Shown here in pieces: positions 12,407-23,196 of a stretch of 64,000 bases of DNA. The stretch's first letter is position 1. Each line of letters begins with the position of its first letter. Source of the DNA: Cycas panzhihuaensis (Eukaryota > Cycadophyta). Location: NCBI GenBank assembly GCA_023213395.1, contig CM041465.1, forward strand, positions 213,411,741 to 213,475,740. Direction: 5' to 3'. A program made the translations under genes and the position numbers. The notes under the pieces were generated by a model, which worked only from the letters and a program-made list of their open reading frames with translations, was not told where the DNA came from and ran no database searches.

Positions 12407-12500
12407 CTTTTTCTTCTTGCCTCCTTCGTTTTTCCCTTGGAACAAAAGTCCCATCAGCCTTTGCTATGGCATCTGACTTTGTCTTTGCATATTGTATCCT
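12407..12500 (-). CDS. U1A: U1A/U2B''-type snRNP protein, exon 3 (end of RRM1, basic linker)
   Basis: The exon starts after GACCACAG (acceptor at 12501-12502). It reads [20 protein letters not shown] followed by [11 protein letters not shown] and one extra base, that is, residues 80-110. This is the conserved C-terminal strand and helix of RRM1 in U1A/U2B'' proteins, followed by the charged linker. Phase 0 in matches the phase-0 end of exon 2, and the donor is GTAAGA at 12406-12401. An unrelated copia LTR begins only 107 bp downstream of the donor side. I searched the minus strand down to position 1 for the rest of the linker and RRM2 (an ILFIQNLP-like RNP2) and found none, so the gene probably continues past the left edge. 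Confidence 0.95.
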
Positions 12501-13430
12501 CTGTGGTCCAACAAACATTCATACATCAAAACAACTACAAACAATGATAATGATCTCAATTGTAATATTATTCTAAAACTATAAATCAAAACTAGAAACC
12601 CATCCAATTATTTATCGTTTCCCCTTAATGTTTCAACAAAGCAAGCTAATATGAAGAAAAATTTAATGAAACAACTTATACTATTGATAGGAGAAATACA
12701 TTATGGTAAGGTTTGCCCTAGGGAGATCAATAAACTAGCAATGATGTACATCTTATTAATTATTTGATTGACAATTTTAGTCAACAATTCATCAATATTA
12801 CATAATAGTACTTGATCATGAGAGATGAAGACTACACGCAAAAGACTTATGACAACATAGCAAATTCAAGATAAGCAAGTAAAGAAAGAAGCTAGGAAAG
12901 AATGAACTGTGTAAGGAGGAAGTAAAGGAGGAGTTGAGCAACATTAAGATATATTCTTACACGCTAACCCATTTCAGATAACTAGACAAACGAAATATTT
13001 ACTACAAATGGCCATACTTATATGTTAGGGTCAACATGTTATTTTCACAAGCTCTAAACAAATTCTACCCAACTTTAACAGTACTCTAGAACAATTTGGA
13101 GTGCAAATTTCAAGTGACTTCAAAATCAAGTTTGAAAACCTAGCAGACAAGGTGTATGTCATGGAAAATGATCATTTGTTTTAACAAAATGCAACATTGC
13201 TAGTCAAATAATAGCATCCTTACTTCAATCCAAATAAACAAGGACCATGTAACAATAAATTGTCAAAGAAAGAGAGCTTAAGAGGAAAAACAATCAAGTG
13301 TTTTTGTCTACTACTCACTAGAATAAGCTTTTAAATGTTGAAAGAAATGAAGATTTTCCAACTAGTGAAAGGTCAACATCTTAATCGCCTGAAGCAAAAG
13401 CACAAATTCTTAAAAGGAGGGGCAAAAATA
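12501..13430. other. Intron 2, acceptor-proximal stretch without genes
   Basis: AT-rich, no long open frame or repeat recognised. The pyrimidine-rich tract next to exon 3 is at about 12501-12530. Confidence 0.5.
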
Positions 13431-13489
13431 GAAAAGCAATAAGATTTGCTATGAAATTGCATACTCTAATCTAGATATAATTAAACATG

Positions 13490-13719
13490 ACCTACCTATC
13501 AGAATCAATACACTCATACAATGAGAAGAGAATGGGCACTAATAATCCATACATCACAAATGAGAGCTTGTACATACTCATACAAAGAGTCTCTAACATA
13601 AAAGTGAGTTAGGGTTAGAGACTAACACTTAATGTCAGTCAATATAACATAAAGTTGATGTGACTAATATGAAGTTACATGTACTAGTACAACACGAGAG
13701 GTGACATTACATTCTAACA
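13490..13719 (-). repeat. 3' LTR of copia D
   Basis: On the minus strand a purine tract (TTAAGAGGGGA, 13730-13720) precedes TGTTAGAATGTAATG at 13719. The far end is uncertain (near 13490). No matching 5' LTR was found at the other end of element D. Confidence 0.6.
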
Positions 13720-13729
13720 TCCCCTCTTA

Positions 13730-14891
13730 ATGTCAACTCCTAGTCATGATTTCAAGCTTGTCACGTAAATACAGGAATTTATCTTTGGCCAAAGGATTGG
13801 TGAATATGTCTACAAGTTGCTCTTCACTTGGACAGTACACCAACTTCACTTCCTTCTTGTCCACTTTCTCTCAGATGAAGTGGTGGTGTACTCCAATGTC
13901 CTTGGATCTGGCGTGAAATACAGGATTCTTTGTCATATGGATGGTGCTTTGATTGTCACAGTTGATCTGACTTGGCCAATGTTAGGGATGATTGAGCTCC
14001 TCCAAAAGTCTTCTAAGCCAGATAGCTTCATAGGTTGCATGAACTGCGGCTTGATATTCTACCTCTGTGGTGGACAATGAAACCGTTGATTGCTTCTTTG
14101 TTTTCCATGAAATAATTCCATAGACGAGATCGAAGGAATATTCAGTTGTGGATTTCTTACTGTCTAGGTCCTCAACCTAATTAGAATCAGAATAGCCAGA
14201 TAGAAGACTAGAACACTTTTTATTGTATTGAATTGAATGATACTTTGTCCCCTGTATATATCGAAGTATGTGTTTGGCAGCTTTCTAGTGTGATTCCTTG
14301 GGAGATGACATGTATCTGGACACAATCCCCACAGCATAAACAATATCAGGCCTCGTAGATGTGAGATAGATTAGATTGCCCACCAATTTTCGATACAAAG
14401 TTGCACCTACTAGTTTACCATCCTAATTGGATGTCAACTTGGTACTGGTACACATAGGAGTAGGAGCAGCTTTACAGTTTGTCATGTTAAATTCTTCTAG
14501 GATTTTTATTACATATTTAGATTGATGTATAAAAATTCCATGGGTTTGATGATGAATTTCAATTCCCAAATAGTAGTGCAGTGGGCCTAAATCAATCATT
14601 TCAAATTCCTTGGACAGTTGATGATGTAGAGAATTGATCCAATCAGTGTCATCACCTGTTATTATTAGATCATCCACATACACTACTAGGATTGAGATCA
14701 ACTTATCTTTATTGATTCGAACATAAAGACCATGATCTGATTCACACCTTGACATTGCCGCATTCCTTAGATATGTATCAAATTTTGAGTACCAGGATCC
14801 GGGGGCTTGTTTCAGTCCATACAGAGCCTTATTAAGCCTGCACACGAGGAGCACTTGTCCAGGTTCAACATATCTTGGTGGTTGTTGCATG
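13730..14891 (-). pseudogene. Copia element D, RT C-terminal half and RNase H
   Basis: 14423-14890 is open and encodes the RT second half: NKALYGLKQAPGSWYSKFD, the intact catalytic box YVDDLIITGDD, and LGPLHYYLGIEI. RNase H continues to 13730 with stops (LVGNLIYLTSTRPDI, LSTTEVEYQAAVHATYEAIW, YCPSEEQLVDIF). The RT is cut at its 5' side exactly at the TATAC target site of gypsy E and resumes at 20588. So D was coding-like when E inserted. Confidence 0.9.
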
Positions 14892-14896
14892 TATAC
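14892..14896. repeat. Target-site duplication of gypsy E, left copy (TATAC)
   Basis: The partner is at 20583-20587. Five bases is the usual length for gypsy integration. Confidence 0.92.
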
Positions 14897-15495
14897 TGTT
14901 GAGCAGAAAATCGAGCAGAGTAGGGCGAATTCACAGACACAGAGCAATAATAGAGAAAAAGGTCCACAAATGCTAAATCCAAATAGATCGAATTCACAAA
15001 TAGCAACCACCTTTTGATCCAAAAGTATATCTTCAATTATAGGTTAAATACAAAATACGATACAAGAATGCACAAATTATAAGTAGAGCTCCAACAGAGT
15101 ACTGCATCGCCTGCCACAATCGCCAAACCCTTCGAGGTGGGGATCCTCCCAGAAATTGCAACCCTAAGGCCGAAAATCTGCACTTGCCTTGAGGCCGAAA
15201 ATGAAGAGAAGAGAGCTTCACGAATGGATGATTTCGAATGATCTCAAAGTCCCTATATATAGGCGCGTAACTGGGACAAAATGAAGTCGGCCAGAGCAGG
15301 GAGGAGTGCGCTCAACATAATCATGAGAAGTCGGCTACAGCTTCTCAAAAAACTGGCAGGCTATCTTTAAATGGTCATAACTTTTGATAGGGATGTCGGA
15401 ATTGACTTTCGTCTGAACCGTTGGAATCGTCGTTCAGAGGCCTATCATTTGAATGCTTATATGCTATAACTTTGACCATATTTTGGAGTGCTACA
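14897..15495 (-). repeat. 3' LTR of gypsy E (599 bp)
   Basis: It matches the 5' LTR at 19970-20582 over its length, with a short deletion near its downstream end (14897-14925) and scattered substitutions. On the minus strand it begins TGTAGCACTCC at 15495. The polypurine tract AAGGGGAGGGGACT lies just upstream (15496-15509). TATATAGG near 15253 is the likely TATA box. Confidence 0.95.
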
Positions 15496-15526
15496 AGTCC
15501 CCTCCCCTTGAAATTGTGCTTTGCCC

Positions 15527-16148
15527 TCAAAGCACTTTGTTCGGAAATTGTTTTAACCATTCATCGTTTTCCCAAGTGGAGTCTTCAATATCCAAGTTCT
15601 TCCATTTTATGAGATGCTCTTTGATCTGTCTAGACCTAAGAGATCGGGTGCGGGATTGTAAGATTCCTTCAGGTTCTAACACCATCTTTCCTTCCTCATC
15701 GAGCTCTGGTATGTTGGATTGAGGAACGATCTTTTCCCCAATTTTCTTCTTTAGACAGGCTACATGGAAAACATTATGAATTTTTGTGTTTTCTGGGAGT
15801 TCTAACTGGTAGGCGACTTCACCTACTTTGGAAGTGATTTTGTAAGGACCAAAGTATCTAGGTGCTAGCTTTTGATTGTTTCTTTTTTGTAAGGACATCT
15901 GTTTGTATGGTTGAAGGCGTAAGAAAACCCAATCTCCTACTTCAAATTGTCGTTCCGAGCGTTTTAGATCGGCCTGTTGTTTCATCCTTCAATTTGCTGA
16001 TGGTTTCCTCCATTTGCTTCCGATGTTCTTCGACTGCCTGGACCTGTGAAGGTCTATTCCAGGTTAATAATGATGGTGGCATATAGCCATACAAAGCCTG
16101 GAAAGGTGTCATTTTTGTTGAAGAATGATATGTGGTGTTGTACCACCA
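15527..16148 (-). pseudogene. Gypsy E integrase C-terminus and chromodomain
   Basis: 15527-15985 is open: VGDWVFLRLQPYKQ, then ARRYFGPYKI-type GPF/Y context (APRYFGPYKITSKVGEVAY), then KIHNVFHVACLKKK. The last ~45 residues are a chromodomain-like fold (EHLIKWKNLDIEDSTWEN) that in chromoviruses is thought to steer integration to particular chromatin. 15986-16148 continues the integrase (NTTYHSSTKMTPFQALYGY) in shifted frames. Confidence 0.9.
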
Positions 16149-16980
16149 TTACGCTAAATGTAACCATTGATGCCATTGCTTTTGTTTGTCGGCGAAGTTT
16201 CTCAAGTATCCTTCTAAGCATTTGTTGACAATCTCTGTTTGCCCATCCGTCGAGGATGGTATGATGTGCTCATCTTGAGTTTTGTGCACCGCAGTTTTGA
16301 ATAGATCCTGCCAAAATTTACTAGTAAATTTTGGGTCACGGTCACTTACAATTGCTTTAGGAAAACCATGCAACCTATGGATCTCCTTCATATATAGTTC
16401 TGCCACGTCGCTGGCCTTAGTTGTCGATTTCAGTCCTCTGAAGTGGCCATATTTGGTGAGGCGATCTATGATGACCAGAATTGCGTCCTTTCCTTCAGAG
16501 CAAGGTAATCCGGTTATAAAATCCATGGATATTTCATCCCATTTTTGTTCTGGCGTTGGCAGCAACTGGAGTAACCCTGGCATTTTTATGCATTCGATCC
16601 TGTTTCGTTGGTGTATCACATTCTGCCACAAACTTTTGAACGTCTGTTTTTAATCCTTTCCAATAAAATGAAGCTCTTATCTTCCTGTATGTCTTGTCAA
16701 TGCTCGTGACCGCCGCTCGGTGTGGAATGGCCTTCTTGTAATATTATCTCCTTTAGCCCTGATCTTCTAGGAATGCAAATCTTTCCTTTCCTGAGTATTA
16801 TTCCCTGTTGTATCTCATATGAGCCAATTTTGTCCTTCCTTACTTTGTCGACCAATTGTTTGTACTTTGGATCGTTGTCGTATTCCTTCTTTAATGTCTC
16901 ATGCCAGAGTAGCCACCGATATTGTATGTAGTCTTTGGTTTCGCGTGAGTTTCTTCTCGAATTCTTGAGAGAGTCTGCTA
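16149..16980 (-). pseudogene. Gypsy E integrase core
   Basis: 16149-16631 is open and carries the D,D35E-type core: ISMDFITGLP with the first Asp, SDRDPKFTSKFWQDLF with the second, and STDGQTEIVNKCL with the catalytic Glu. The zinc-binding N-terminal part (16640-16980) is frame-broken. The catalytic triad is visible, but a stop follows at HQWLHLA. Confidence 0.88.
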
Positions 16981-17039
16981 TGACATTGTCTTTGCCCTTT
17001 TGTACACAATGGAGAAATCAAATGTTTGTAATTTGCTCA

Positions 17040-17465
17040 CCCACTTTTGTTGTTAAATCGCGGTGTCTTGATTTAAGAAGTATTTGAGGCTGTCATGGTC
17101 CGTTCGCACTGGAAGGAACCGCCTAGTAAATATTGTCTCCGGTTGATCGCGTGCATTATGGCTAGCATCTCCTTATCATAGATGGGCTTTAACTTTTCTC
17201 TGTTATTCAATTTCTGCTCTCGTACACTATCGGTCTTCGTCTTGTAATAGGACACTCCTATGCCAAACCTGAAGCATTGCATTCCAAGATGAATGGTTTT
17301 GAGAAGTCTGGGACTGCTAAACTGGGGCTCTTACCATTGTGCTTTTTAGTTCTTCAAAGGCTTTGTTGGCCGCTTGCCCATGTGAAAGCATCCTTTTTGT
17401 TAGATCGTAAGTGGAGCCGCTATGTTAGCATATCCTCTTATGAATTTCCCGAGGTCTCCTACCGC
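17040..17465 (-). pseudogene. Gypsy E RNase H
   Basis: Degenerate RNase H is readable as REKLKPIYDKEMLAIMHAI and, in the next frame, a RTDHDSLKYFL-like motif. Frameshifts separate it from RT and integrase. Confidence 0.75.
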
Positions 17466-18713
17466 TCCTAGGAAGCTACGAACTCCTGACATTCTTTGGT
17501 CTTGGCCATTCTATTATTGCTTGGACCTTCTTGGGGTCGACCTTGATTCCGTTTGGAGTAATGATATGACCGAGGTATTCGAGTTCCTGTTGGCCAAAAG
17601 AGCATTTTTTCTTGTTTGCAAAGAATAAACCTTTTGCTAAAATTTCTAGGGCTAATCTCAGGTGTTCCAAATGTTCTCTCCATGTTTCTTTGTCAAAATG
17701 AGGATATCGTCAAAAAAGATTAGTACGAATTTCCTCAAACATTCCTTGAATGTGGAGTTCATAGTGGCCTGGAACGTTGCTGGAGCGTTGGTTAGACCAA
17801 ATGGCATCACTTTGAATTGAGCAGTCCCTCATGAGTTCGAATCTTTGTCTTGTGGACGTCCCCCTCTTTTACCCGAATTTGATGGTAACCCGACCGGAGG
17901 TCTATCTTGGAGAAGTATTGCGCTCCATGTATTTCGTCTAGTAGGTCATCGATCCTAGGGATAGGATATCTATTTTTTACAGTCAACTTGTTCAATCCCC
18001 TGTAATCTATGCACATCCTGATTGTGCCATCTTTCTTAGGGCTAACCACCACTGGGGATGCAAACGGGCTTATGCTAGTCTGAACATGGCCGTGTGCAAG
18101 TAATTCTCTAGTTATGTTCTCGATCTCTTTCCTCATGTGGTATGGATGCCTGTATGGCCTTATGTTCACTGGTGTTGCTCCTGGAATTAAATCAATCGCG
18201 TGCTGGATTTCTTTTGCTAGCGGTAATCCTTTTGGTTCTTCGAATACTTGTTTATATTCGTCCAAGATGTAATGTATTTCTGTTGGAATTTCTTGGATTT
18301 CTATCTTGTGGCATGACACTATATATGTGGGTGCTTTCTTCCGCATGATTCTTTCCATTCTGTGAGATGACACTAATTGTGTCGGTGGATATTTAGGTCC
18401 CCGTAGTATGTATTTGGTGCCATTTATTCGGAAGCACATGACTCTGGTCATGTAGTTGGTGACTATATTTCCTAAGGTTTGTAACCACTGTACCCCTAGG
18501 ACTATATCAACGCCTCCTATCTCGCATTGCAAACATATTGGATGTCACGTGGTACTCACCAATTTTCGTGTTGATGTTTCGAGAATCCTCCGCAAGGTGC
18601 CGTCTTCCTGCTAGCAATTGAGACACGGAAGGTTTTAATGGTTCCACCTTGATTCCCCTTTTGGCCATTGGTCTGTTGATAAAATTATGCGTGCTCCCAC
18701 TATCCACTAACAC
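17466..18713 (-). pseudogene. Gypsy E protease and reverse transcriptase
   Basis: The protease opens with MLVDSGSTHNFI (18713), with the DSG catalytic motif intact. RT follows in 17807-18532: [35 protein letters not shown], then [15 protein letters not shown] with the first catalytic Asp. Frame-shifted downstream sequence gives [15 protein letters not shown] and a FDD catalytic box (LIFFDDILI), then FGQQELEYLGHII (17476-17670). The order protease-RT with these motifs is diagnostic of Ty3/gypsy. Confidence 0.92.
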
Positions 18714-18858
18714 CGCTATTGGGGCTCCTTTCGAGATCCCTTCAAATCGTAGTGTTTGAGGTGTCGTGTTTTGACCTGTTATGGCTTGCAGAGATATTTG
18801 AACATTTTCTGTATCGACTTCTAGTAGTTCATCTAGTTCAACTTCGTCCCGTTCATTG

Positions 18859-19833
18859 TTATCTTCTTGATCTGGGGCCGTATCTTCTTACATTTGTTCG
18901 GTATCTCAGTTCTTCATTATTCAGCATAAATACCTTCTTTCCCGGACATTGGTGTTCTCGATTCCATTTCCCTCCGCATTTGAAACAAGTACCTTTCTGT
19001 ATGTGTTCTTGTCGCGTGGAATTTTCCGTTGTATTCTTGATTGCAAGTGGAGCGTCTGATTTAACTCCTGACCTCTGCCAGTTCGTGTTAGATGGTGGAG
19101 CAAAATCCGTTCTACGCACGAAGGTAGGCATGGTTTCTTTAAGTTCAGCTTTGACACATCGAGCGTGGTTTATGATGTCTTCTAATGCTCCATGTTGCTG
19201 CGCTAATACCTGGAATCTGATGGGGGCCTTGAGCCCGCTTATATATGTCTCCCTTAGACATTCCTGAGGAATGTTTGATGTAACCATACATTGTAACATC
19301 TGAAATTGTTCCGTATATTCGCGATGATCCATCGCTGCCGATCTTGTCAATGCGAAGTAATTCATAGACCAAGAGTCTTCATATTGGTTGATGATAGCTA
19401 CTCGAAATTTCTCCATTCCTCTTCTTTGAGGTCCTTGCATCTTTTTCCACCAATAATACCAATTCAAGGCTCGTCCATAGAGATGTAAGGAGGCAATGAG
19501 CACCATATCTATGCTTGGTGTTTTGTTTATCATAAGTATGTTTCCATTTGAAGTAGCCATGCTCTTATGTCCTGTGTTTTTTCTGGATCGAATTTTTCTA
19601 ATGCGATCTTTGGTCCTCCTTGTTTCACATTTCTTCAGAAAAACAATTCCTTCCTTAAACCTACTTTCGGGTTCCCCGACCGCTTTCTTGATCTGAATCA
19701 CTCGCTTTTCGGATGAGCTATCTCTTGTTTATCCAATCTTCCGTTTAAGTTCCTAATTTGTTGTGAAAGTTCTTCCATGACCGCTGTCAAGGTTTCTACT
19801 GCTTGTTCTTCTGAGTTGTGGGACCTCGGCATT
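18859..19833 (-). pseudogene. Gypsy E gag with CCHC-like knuckle
   Basis: The likely start is the ATG at about 19833 (MPRSHNSEEQAVETL). After a stop or frameshift the long open part is 18859-19701 (280 codons). It has the gag capsid signature (ALNWYYWWKKMQ, WRNFE-like context, REYTEQFQML) and a knuckle CFKCGGKWNREHQC of the chromovirus type. Confidence 0.85.
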
Positions 19834-19955
19834 TTGTTTTGTGGGCTGTGATTTTTCTGGATCTTAATTCCGTCTTAGTCCTTTTTGAATTGCTAGGGTG
19901 GGAGGGTGGGTCAAAATTTTCTTCCCCTTGTGAAAATTTCCCGCTTCGAAACGAA

Positions 19956-19967
19956 GCTCTGATACCA
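19956..19967 (-). promoter_or_regulatory. Primer-binding site of gypsy E (initiator-Met tRNA)
   Basis: On the minus strand TGGTATCAGAGC lies two bases after the end of the 5' LTR. It is a perfect match to the commonly used initiator-Met tRNA complement. Confidence 0.93.
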
Positions 19968-19969
19968 CT

Positions 19970-20582
19970 TGTAGCGAGTCCTTTACCCAATTGGACAGAA
20001 AATCGAGCGGTAGGGCGAATTCACATACGTAGCAATAATAGAGAAAAGGTCCACAAATGCTAAATCCAAATAGATCGAATTCACAAATGGCAAACACCTT
20101 TTGATCCAAAAGTATATCTTCAATTATAGGTTAAATACAAAATACGATACAAGAATGCACAAATTATAAGTAGAGCTCCAACAGAGTACCTGTACTGCCT
20201 GCCACAATCGCCAAACCCTTCGAGGCGGGGATCCTCCCAAATTGCAGCCCTAAGGCCGAAAATCTGCACTTGCCTTGAGGCCGAAAATGAAGAGAAGAGA
20301 GCTTCACGAATGGATGATTTCGAATGATCTCAAAGTCCCTATATATAGGCGCATAAACTGGGACAAAATGAAGTCGGCCAGAGCAGGAAGGAGTGCGCTC
20401 AACATAATCATGAGAAGTCGGCTACAGTTTCTCAAAAAACTGGCAGACTATCTTTAAATGGTCATAACTTTTGATAGGGATGTCGGAATTGACTTTTGTC
20501 TGAACCGTTGGAATCGTCGTTCAGATGCCTATCATTTGAATGCTTATATGCTATAACTTTGACCATATTTTGGAGTGCTACA
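19970..20582 (-). repeat. 5' LTR of gypsy E (613 bp)
   Basis: It begins TGTAGCACTCC at 20582 and ends GCTACA at 19970 on the minus strand. It has a TATATAGG promoter motif near 20341. It is the partner of 14897-15495. Confidence 0.96.
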
Positions 20583-20587
20583 TATAC
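20583..20587. repeat. Target-site duplication of gypsy E, right copy (TATAC)
   Basis: The partner is at 14892-14896. Confidence 0.92.
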
Positions 20588-21114
20588 CCCCTCTTCCAGG
20601 TCGCCATTTAAAAAGGCTCCTTTAGCATCCATCTAGTGGACAGGCTAGTTGTGTTGGGCTGCAAGGGCCAAGACAGTTCTAATGGTGATCATTTTGCTGA
20701 CTCAAGCAAAGGTTTCATCATAATCAATTCCCTGTGTTTGAGGGAATCCTTTGGCTACAAGTCAAGCCTTGTATTTTTCAATACTCTTGTCAACTTTTTC
20801 TTTGATCTTGTAAAGCCATCGGCATCCAATGATTTGTTTGTCTAGCGGTGGTGTCACCTAGTCCCAAGTCTTGTTCTTGACATTGGAAGCCATTTCTTCA
20901 TCCATTGCCAACTTCTAATTGGGGTCCTCTTGAGCCTACTGAGGGGAGATGTTAGTGTTGACGACAAATCCAAAGTGAGTTCTTCCTCTTGTCCTTCTTC
21001 CTTCAGGTAGATCACCTAGCTCAATCACGGATTCTTCAATTGTTTTGAAATACCATTTATGAATCCTTTTTGGTTGGGTTGAAGATTGATTCTCTTGATT
21101 GCAAGAGTGGAGTG
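20588..21114 (-). pseudogene. Copia element D, RT N-terminal half and linker
   Basis: On the minus strand, joining the TATAC site, an RT segment reads DAKGAFLNGDLEEGV with the first catalytic Asp. Upstream is an ARLVAKGF-like region in broken frames (ACG-FPQTQGIDYDETF near 20700-20760). It is the continuation of 13730-14891 beyond the inserted gypsy E. Confidence 0.85.
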
Positions 21115-22300
21115 TTATGTGCCAGTGGATGACATAGATTTTGCATGTTGGCTTTCCAAGAATGGTAGATTCAAAGTTACATGTTCATTAGATGTGACAT
21201 TCTCCTTGCAAGAGTCTAATGTCTCATCAAAGTAAACATCTCTACTTGGATATACCTTATCAGTCAATGGATCCAAACATCTGTAGGCTTTAGAGGTTTC
21301 ACTATAACCTACCAGAATGCATTTCCTATTCTTGTCATCCAATTTCTTTTGTTTTTCAATTGGGATGTGCATGTATACAGTAGACCCAAAAACTCGAAGG
21401 TGGGACACATCAGGCTTGTTACCAGACCAAATTTCTTATGGAGTCACATTTTCTAGAGCCTTTGAAGAGCTTCTATTAAGTAGATAAACAGCAGTATTTG
21501 CAGCTTCTGCCCAATATTTGTTGGGGACATTTATTTCTTTTAAGAGAGAACGAGTCATCCTTATTATAGTTATGTTCTTCCTTTCGACCACTCCATTAGA
21601 TTGAGGGGTGTACGGAGTGGTCAATTGATTTTGAATTCCATGTCTCTTGCAAAATTCGTTGAATTCACTAGAAGTGAATTCTCCTCCATTGTCAATTCTT
21701 AGATACTTAATATAGTGGTCACTTTCATTTTTAACTTTGGCCTTAAAATTTTGAAATACACCAAGTACATCAGATTTTAGCTTGAGAAAGTAAATCCACA
21801 CTTTTTTAGAGTAGTCATCTATGAATGTAAGAAAGCACTAAGCTCCTTGAACAAAGGGTGGAATGAAAGGTCCACATAGATCATTGTGTATTATTTGAAG
21901 TTTGTGCTTGACTCTTATTATGCTTGGATTAAATGGTAACCTATGTTGTTCTCCCATCATGCATATATCACAAACAATACTAGTTTTTTTAATCAAGGCA
22001 ATCCTTTTACCATGTCATATCTACTCAAATTGGACAAAGCATCATAAGAGAGGTACCCACACCGCAAGTGCCAGAGTTTTCCATTATCAAAAGGAAGAGA
22101 TACATTCAAAGCAAAGTGAGTTGGTGAGGCCAAAAAATTGTACAATACTTTTGGCTTGAGACCTTCACCAATCACTTTGTTGTTTTTGTATTTATTAAAA
22201 AATATATATTTGTCCCCATCGAAAAGAACTTGAAGTTTGTTATTAGTCAAAAAGGATACTAGGAGAAGATTCTTAGTCATCCCAACTACATACAAGACTT
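21115..22300 (-). pseudogene. Copia element D integrase
   Basis: 21993-22295 carries the pre-integrase zinc region (LWHLRCGYLSYDALSNLSRY). 21436-21801 is open and holds the core: LRIDNGGEFTSSEFNEFC with the second Asp, and TPQSNGVVERKNITI with the catalytic Glu. 21115-21408 has the C-terminal SHLRVFGSTVYMHIP and GYSETSKAYRCLDPLTDKVY block. Frameshifts separate the pieces. Confidence 0.9.
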
Positions 22301-23196
22301 GCCCAACTTTCTAAAGTTCTCCATTAGGCAAGATAACTGGTAAGTCGCATGTTCCTTGGCGACAGTTGATGGCGAAGTATTCGAACTTTCCACAATAAAA
22401 GCACATGATTTGTTGTTGGATTTTGCCCCCAGAGTATTGTTGAGAAGGAGCTCTAGAAGAAGACTATCCCCTGATAGGACTGAAGCTAGTAGGAGGATGT
22501 CTTCCACAATCTGAAGTTCTGCCTAAGCCTCTGTTTGAGTTAAAAGCCCCTCAATTGGTGGTGCTCCTGCAACAAAAACTGACCTGGGTGGAGAAGGCAT
22601 TCTCAAAGTCTCCTTCCATGTTAATTTCAGTTTGTTCATAATGAAGAAGGCAACCAAAGAAGGCATCAAATGTTAGTTGTGCTATGTCAACAGTCGTCAA
22701 GTATGAGGTAATAAATGGTTTGAATCTTGGAGGCAACTTATTGAGCATCAAGTCGATGAGTTCACCACCAGTATAAGTGATTCCAATAGAAATGAGGTTT
22801 TCTTGGATGCATTTGAAGTGAGCCAAGGAGGAGGTAACACTCTTAGATTCAATCATCTTGAGCAAGGCCATTTGATTCTTAAGGGACATGATGCGGGCAA
22901 CATTGTTTTGAACATACAAGGTTTGAAGGGTGGTCCAGGCATCATAAAGGGAAGTAGCACTAGAAATATGTGGTAGGATAGAATCTGTAACTGATAGAGT
23001 GATAACAGCAAGGGCAAGACCTCTTTGTTCTAGAATTTTTTTTTTTTCCAGCAGGGTCTACAGGTTCTTGTTTGATAGCTTCTATTTGGTCCCATGCTCC
23101 TATAGCAATGAGGATAGATCTCATTTTGGTTCTCTGGGATTCATAATTGTCACCAATTAATTTCTTAGAGCCTACAAGACGGAGGGTGGAAGCCAT
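22301..23196 (-). pseudogene. Copia element D gag and protease remnant
   Basis: The start is MASTLRLVGSKKLIGDNYES at 23196, a typical copia gag opening (FxGxNYxxW-like). 22551-22919 gives the gag helical region (KMIESKSVTSSLAHFKCIQE, LMLNKLPPRFKPFITSYL). A decayed knuckle-like CGKFEYFAINC lies near 22390. A low-complexity A/T tract at 23039-23048 causes a frameshift. No 5' LTR is recognised above 23196. Confidence 0.85.

Larger units (their letters stand above)
14897..20582 (-). mobile_element. Gypsy chromovirus E, near-complete, nested in copia D
   Basis: This 5,686-bp element has both LTRs, a primer-binding site, a polypurine tract, gag, protease, RT, RNase H, integrase and a C-terminal chromodomain in the canonical order. 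Termini are TGTAGC...GCTACA, and it is flanked by the 5-bp target duplication TATAC (14892-14896 and 20583-20587). The host codon frame of copia D RT reads straight across if the element and one TATAC are removed. The proteins carry stops and frameshifts, so it is not autonomous. Confidence 0.95.

Noticed and set aside
18719-19267. 182-codon plus-strand open frame
   Set aside because: It is antisense to gypsy E gag, whose motifs are clear on the other strand.
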